A model generated the notes under the pieces. The model was not told the DNA's origin. It worked only from the letters and a program-made list of their open reading frames with translations, and did not search any database. Shown one piece after another: positions 60,619 through 64,000 of a stretch of DNA of 64,000 nt. Source of the stretch: JAUIAI01 sp041396685 (GTDB taxonomy: Bacteria; Pseudomonadota; Gammaproteobacteria; Burkholderiales; Burkholderiaceae_E). Each line of letters opens with the position of its first letter. Position 1 is the first letter of the stretch. A program made the position numbers and the translations under genes. The stretch lies in the NCBI GenBank assembly GCA_041396685.1, contig JAWKYD010000015.1:62001-126000 (forward strand), read 5' to 3'.

Positions 60619-62274
60619 ATGCAGATGCAACGAACCATCCTCTGGGTGATCTTCACGATGTCCCTCGTACTGCTGTGGGACGCATGGCAAAAGCATCAGG
60701 GCGCGCCGGGAATGTTCCAGTCGGCGCCGAGGACTGAACAGCGCCTCGAGACCGCCGGTGGCGCGGCGCCATCCGGGTCTTCGGACGGGTCGGTGCCGGT
60801 CACCGCAGCGCCGGACACCCAAGCCGCGCAGACCGCACCGGTCGCCCAGCCCAGCATCGGTGAGAAGCAGCGCGAGATCGTCGGCATTCACAACGATCTG
60901 GTTCATATCGACGTCGATCTGCGCGGCGGAGTGCTCGTACGGGGCGAACTGCTGACCCATCGGGCAGCCGACGGTGACGGTGCGCTGCAGTTGTTTTCGT
61001 CGCAGAGGGATCGCTTCTACGTGGCGCAGTACGGGCTCATCAATGCGCCCGCCGGCGTCCAGTATCCGACCCATGTCACGCAGTTCTCGTTGGAGGGCGA
61101 CAAGAGCGACTCCGCGATCACGCTGGTTGCGAACCAGGGTGGGCTGAGGGTCGAGCGACGTCTGTCGCTCAAGCCGGGTTCCTACGTGGTCGATGTCACC
61201 GATACGGTGACGAACGTCGGTGACAAGGCTGCTATGCCGGTCCTGTATCGGCAGCTGACGCGCGATGATCACAAGCCCGGTGGCGAGACCCAGTTCTATT
61301 CGACATTCGTCGGACCGGTCATCTACACCGACGCCGAAAAGTTTCACAAGATGAACTTCGGCGATGTCCTCGATGGCAGCGCGAAGCACGTGACCGATGC
61401 CAACGATGGTTGGGTGGGCGTCATCCAGCATTACTTTGCCGTGGCATGGCTGCCACCCGACGGCGTCGCGCGCACCTATTACACGCAGGCGTCGGGACCC
61501 GGGCTGATCTCCGTCGGTTACAAGCAGCCATTGGGTGAGCTCGCTCCGGGCGAGCAGCGCAGCACGAATGCGCGGCTGTTCCTCGGACCACAGGATCAGC
61601 GTCTGCTCGAGACGCTCGCGCCCGGGCTGGATCTGACGGTCGATTATGGCTTCCTGACGATCATCGCCAAGCCGCTCTGGTGGTTGCTGCAGACGTTGCA
61701 CGGATTCGTCCACAACTGGGGTTGGGCGATCGTGCTGCTGACCTTGATCGTCAAGACCATCTTCTTTCCCTTGCAGGCGGCCAGCTACAAGTCGATGGCG
61801 CGCATGAAGGCGGTGGCGCCGCGTCTGACCGCCCTGCGCGAGAAGTACGGCGACGATCGGGTGCAGCTCAATCAGAAGATGATGGAGCTGTACAAGACCG
61901 AGAAGATCAATCCGCTCGGTGGCTGTCTGCCGATCCTGGTGCAGATTCCGGTCTTCATTTCGTTGTATTGGGTGTTGCAGGCATCGGTGGAAATGCGTGA
62001 TGCCCCCTGGATCGGCTGGATCCACGATCTGGCCAGCCCGGATCCGTACTACGTGCTGCCGCTGCTGATGGCGATCAGCATGTTCGTGCAGACCAAGCTG
62101 AATCCGACGCCGCCCGATCCGGTGCAGGCCAAGGTCATGCTGTTCATGCCGATCGTGTTCTCGGTGATGTTCTTCTTCTTTCCGGCCGGCCTGGTGCTCT
62201 ACTGGCTGGTCAACAACCTGTATTCCATCGCGCAGCAGTGGGTGATCACGCGCAAGATCGTCAAGCCTCATTGA
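60619..62274 (+). CDS. yidC: Membrane protein insertase YidC
   Basis: 551 aa Gram-negative type insertase. N-terminal helix (6-22), a long Ala/Thr/Pro linker, the periplasmic beta-sandwich domain (about 90-340) and five C-terminal membrane helices beginning around 'FLTIIAKPLWWLL'. 'NPLGGCLPILVQIPVFI' is the conserved insertase core. ATG 60619 is chosen; ATG 60625 is possible. The open frame to 60496 lies within yidD and is rejected. Its stop overlaps the TTG start of mnmE. Confidence 0.97.
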   Translation: MQMQRTILWVIFTMSLVLLWDAWQKHQGAPGMFQSAPRTEQRLETAGGAAPSGSSDGSVPVTAAPDTQAAQTAPVAQPSIGEKQREIVGIHNDLVHIDVDLRGGVLVRGELLTHRAADGDGALQLFSSQRDRFYVAQYGLINAPAGVQYPTHVTQFSLEGDKSDSAITLVANQGGLRVERRLSLKPGSYVVDVTDTVTNVGDKAAMPVLYRQLTRDDHKPGGETQFYSTFVGPVIYTDAEKFHKMNFGDVLDGSAKHVTDANDGWVGVIQHYFAVAWLPPDGVARTYYTQASGPGLISVGYKQPLGELAPGEQRSTNARLFLGPQDQRLLETLAPGLDLTVDYGFLTIIAKPLWWLLQTLHGFVHNWGWAIVLLTLIVKTIFFPLQAASYKSMARMKAVAPRLTALREKYGDDRVQLNQKMMELYKTEKINPLGGCLPILVQIPVFISLYWVLQASVEMRDAPWIGWIHDLASPDPYYVLPLLMAISMFVQTKLNPTPPDPVQAKVMLFMPIVFSVMFFFFPAGLVLYWLVNNLYSIAQQWVITRKIVKPH

Positions 62275-63641
62275 CGCAGCCATCGGGCGACGACCCGATC
62301 GTCGCTTTGGCCAGCGCGCCCGGTCGCGGCGCGATCGGTGTGATCCGGCTGTCCGGTCGTGATCTCGGACCGGTGCTGAAGCGGCTTTTCGCGGCGCCAC
62401 TGCAGCCGCGGTATGCGCACTACGGGCCGTTGCGCGACGCCAGCGGCGACGTGCTAGACCACGGCATCGCGATTCACTTCCCGTCGCCGCATTCCTACAC
62501 CGGCGAGGATGTCCTGGAGTTGCAGGCACACGGTGGGCCGGTGGTCATGCAACTGCTGATGCAGGCCTTGCTCGAGATCGGCCGGCCGATGGGTTTGCGC
62601 CTGGCGCGTGCCGGTGAGTTTACCGAGCGCGCGTTTCTGAATGGCAAGCTCGATCTCGCCCAGGCCGAGGCCGTGGCGGATCTCATCGACGCCGGCTCCG
62701 CCCAGGCCGCGCGCATGGCGGCCCGTTCGCTGGCCGGCGAGTTCTCGTCCGAGGTGGGCGCGATTGCGCGCGCGATGCTGGACACCCGCATGGTCGTGGA
62801 AGCCGGCCTCGATTTCCCTGAGGAGGAGATCGACATCCTTGCAGATGGCGATGTGCTTCGCCGTGTCGCCACCATCGAATCGGATTTACGAGAACTGCTG
62901 GCCACCGCGCGCCAGGGAGCGCTGCTGCGCGAGGGCATGGTCGTGGCAATTGCAGGGAGACCCAATGTCGGAAAATCTTCGCTGCTCAATGCGCTCGCCC
63001 GGGCCGAGGTGGCGATCGTCACCGACCTGCCGGGCACCACACGCGACCGCCTCAGCCAGACCGTACTGATCGACGGCGTACCGGTCGAGATCATCGATAC
63101 CGCGGGACTGCGCGAGACCGATGATCCGGTCGAGCGGATCGGCATCGAGCGAGCGCGCGAAACCATCGGTCGCGCGGATGTCGTGCTGTGGCTGGTCGAC
63201 GCGCGCGATCCGGATCAATCCGTGTCCGATCGGGTCGCCGCCGATGCGATCGCGGCCGCCCGCCAAGCCGGCGCCACTCAGCTGCAGGTACTCAACAAGA
63301 TCGACCTCACCGGCGAGGAGCCGGGCGAGGGTGACGACGGCGGCATCCGCTTGTCCGCGAAGTCCGGGGCCGGGCTCGAGGTCTTGCGACGGCGACTGCT
63401 GGCTCTGGCCGGCTGGCAGGGCGCCGGCGAGGCGCGATTCATCGCCCGCGAGCGTCATCTGCAGGCCATGCAGGAGGCGGCCGCCCATCTCGAGGCGGTG
63501 CCGCAGGCTTCGCTGGCAGGGCCCGAATTGATGGCAGAGGAGTTACGCCTCGCGCACCGTGCGCTGGGCCGGATCACCGGCGAGGTGACAGCCGACGACC
63601 TGCTCGGCGAGATCTTCGGCCGCTTTTGCATCGGCAAGTAG
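62271..63641 (+). CDS. mnmE: tRNA U34 modification GTPase MnmE
   Basis: 456 aa. With MnmG it makes cmnm5U at the tRNA wobble position. An N-terminal tetrahydrofolate-binding domain ('APGRGAIGVIRLSG'), helical domain, and an embedded G domain with P-loop 'GRPNVGKSSLLN', 'DLPGTTRD', 'DTAGLRE' and 'LNKIDL'; the C-terminus is the conserved 'FCIGK' with catalytic Cys. Start: TTG 62271 overlapping the yidC stop (TTGA) gives standard length; a GTG at 62238 would lie inside yidC. Confidence 0.96.
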   Translation: MTQPSGDDPIVALASAPGRGAIGVIRLSGRDLGPVLKRLFAAPLQPRYAHYGPLRDASGDVLDHGIAIHFPSPHSYTGEDVLELQAHGGPVVMQLLMQALLEIGRPMGLRLARAGEFTERAFLNGKLDLAQAEAVADLIDAGSAQAARMAARSLAGEFSSEVGAIARAMLDTRMVVEAGLDFPEEEIDILADGDVLRRVATIESDLRELLATARQGALLREGMVVAIAGRPNVGKSSLLNALARAEVAIVTDLPGTTRDRLSQTVLIDGVPVEIIDTAGLRETDDPVERIGIERARETIGRADVVLWLVDARDPDQSVSDRVAADAIAAARQAGATQLQVLNKIDLTGEEPGEGDDGGIRLSAKSGAGLEVLRRRLLALAGWQGAGEARFIARERHLQAMQEAAAHLEAVPQASLAGPELMAEELRLAHRALGRITGEVTADDLLGEIFGRFCIGK

Positions 63642-63710
63642 GCGACACGAACGACGGTCGCGCGCGGCTGGCTAGAATCCTCGTTTTCACTGCCTGACCT
63701 GGAGACGATC

Positions 63711-64000
63711 GTGACACAAGCTTCGACGCCCGCAGCGGTTCGCGAGGCGCTGTTCCTGATGATGTGCCGGATCCGTGCGTTCGAAGAGGCCGCCAACCGG
63801 GCCAGCCAGGGAGGGGTGGCGGCCTTTGGTCAGAGCCTGGGCGGCAGCGCCAGCGTGCGCGGACCCTTGCACCTGTCGATCGGGCAGGAGGCCGTGTCGG
63901 CAGGCGTTTGCGCGCATCTGACGAGCGATGATTATCTGACGTCCACGCACCGTGGTCATGGCCACACCCTGGCCAAGGGTGCCGATCCTACGCGCATGAT
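63711..64000 (+). CDS. 2-oxoacid dehydrogenase E1 alpha subunit, 3' end missing
   Basis: First about 96 residues of a thiamine-diphosphate enzyme, cut by the window end. GTG 63711 follows 'GGAGACGATC'. 'RIRAFEEAANRASQGG' and 'LHLSIGQEAVSAGVCAHL', then 'DYLTSTHRGHGHTLAKG', match the alpha subunit of pyruvate, acetoin or branched-chain dehydrogenases; the RGHGH segment and length to it fit the acetoin type best, but this is not decided by the visible part. Confidence 0.85.
   Translation, partial: MTQASTPAAVREALFLMMCRIRAFEEAANRASQGGVAAFGQSLGGSASVRGPLHLSIGQEAVSAGVCAHLTSDDYLTSTHRGHGHTLAKGADPTRM

Noticed and set aside
60589..62529. A 646-codon minus-strand open frame
   Set aside because: Antisense to yidC and the start of mnmE.
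1..64000. tRNA genes, CRISPR arrays, insertion sequences, prophage
   Set aside because: No cloverleaf-like sequence, regular repeat array, transposase or phage gene was recognised by eye; a tRNAscan or CRISPR search was not possible here.

Overview
The window is 64 kb of GC-rich chromosomal DNA with dense coding, GTG and TTG starts, and many 1-4 bp overlaps between genes. It most likely comes from a betaproteobacterium of the order Burkholderiales. Three things support this: small proteins typical of that group (DUF3567, DUF3717, DUF2853 families), the block rsmB-DUF4390-ntrY-ntrX beside htpX-fmt-def and a divergent LysM gene-dprA pair, and the replication block gyrB-dnaN-dnaA | rpmH-rnpA-yidD-yidC-mnmE. 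The species cannot be named from sequence alone. I found no tRNA, rRNA, CRISPR array, insertion sequence or prophage.

Layout. 1-8.7 kb: a benzoate-type transporter (cut by the window edge), glutathione reductase, an AraC/GyrI-like regulator, cobalamin-dependent methionine synthase (metH), an FAA-family hydrolase, and the broken front end of an Ldh/malate-lactate dehydrogenase gene. 8.7-13.7 kb: an orphan DctP-like binding protein, then a translationally coupled Rieske oxygenase and glutamine-synthetase-like ligase with a [2Fe-2S] ferredoxin, and a rhodanese. 13.8-27.9 kb: core genes (DUF3567; ntrX-like/ntrY two-component pair, DUF4390, rsmB, htpX, fmt, def; LysM protein, dprA, topB; DUF3717).

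28-43 kb is the accessory part. A ChaC-like cyclotransferase, a PLP-dependent ammonia-lyase and a CaiB/BaiF CoA-transferase run rightward. Converging on them is a five-gene leftward unit: ROK regulator, fused TRAP permease, TAXI binding protein, and two cytoplasmic sulfatases, one of choline-sulfatase type. An acyl-CoA synthetase diverges from the ROK gene. This looks like a self-regulated uptake-and-desulfation system for an organic sulfate ester and is my leading candidate for an undescribed system. Next come a lipoprotein copper-radical oxidase (galactose/glyoxal oxidase fold with the full Cys-Tyr, Tyr, His, His set) divergent from a MarR regulator, and a CorA-like membrane protein.

45-54 kb: a complete branched-chain amino-acid-type ABC importer (livG-F-H-M-K order) ending in a clear intrinsic terminator; nudC; a lipoprotein; an enoyl-CoA hydratase; and three small conserved genes. 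54-64 kb: gyrB, dnaN and dnaA leftward with a candidate oriC between dnaN and dnaA; rpmH, rnpA, yidD, yidC and mnmE rightward; and the start of a 2-oxoacid dehydrogenase E1 alpha gene cut by the window end.
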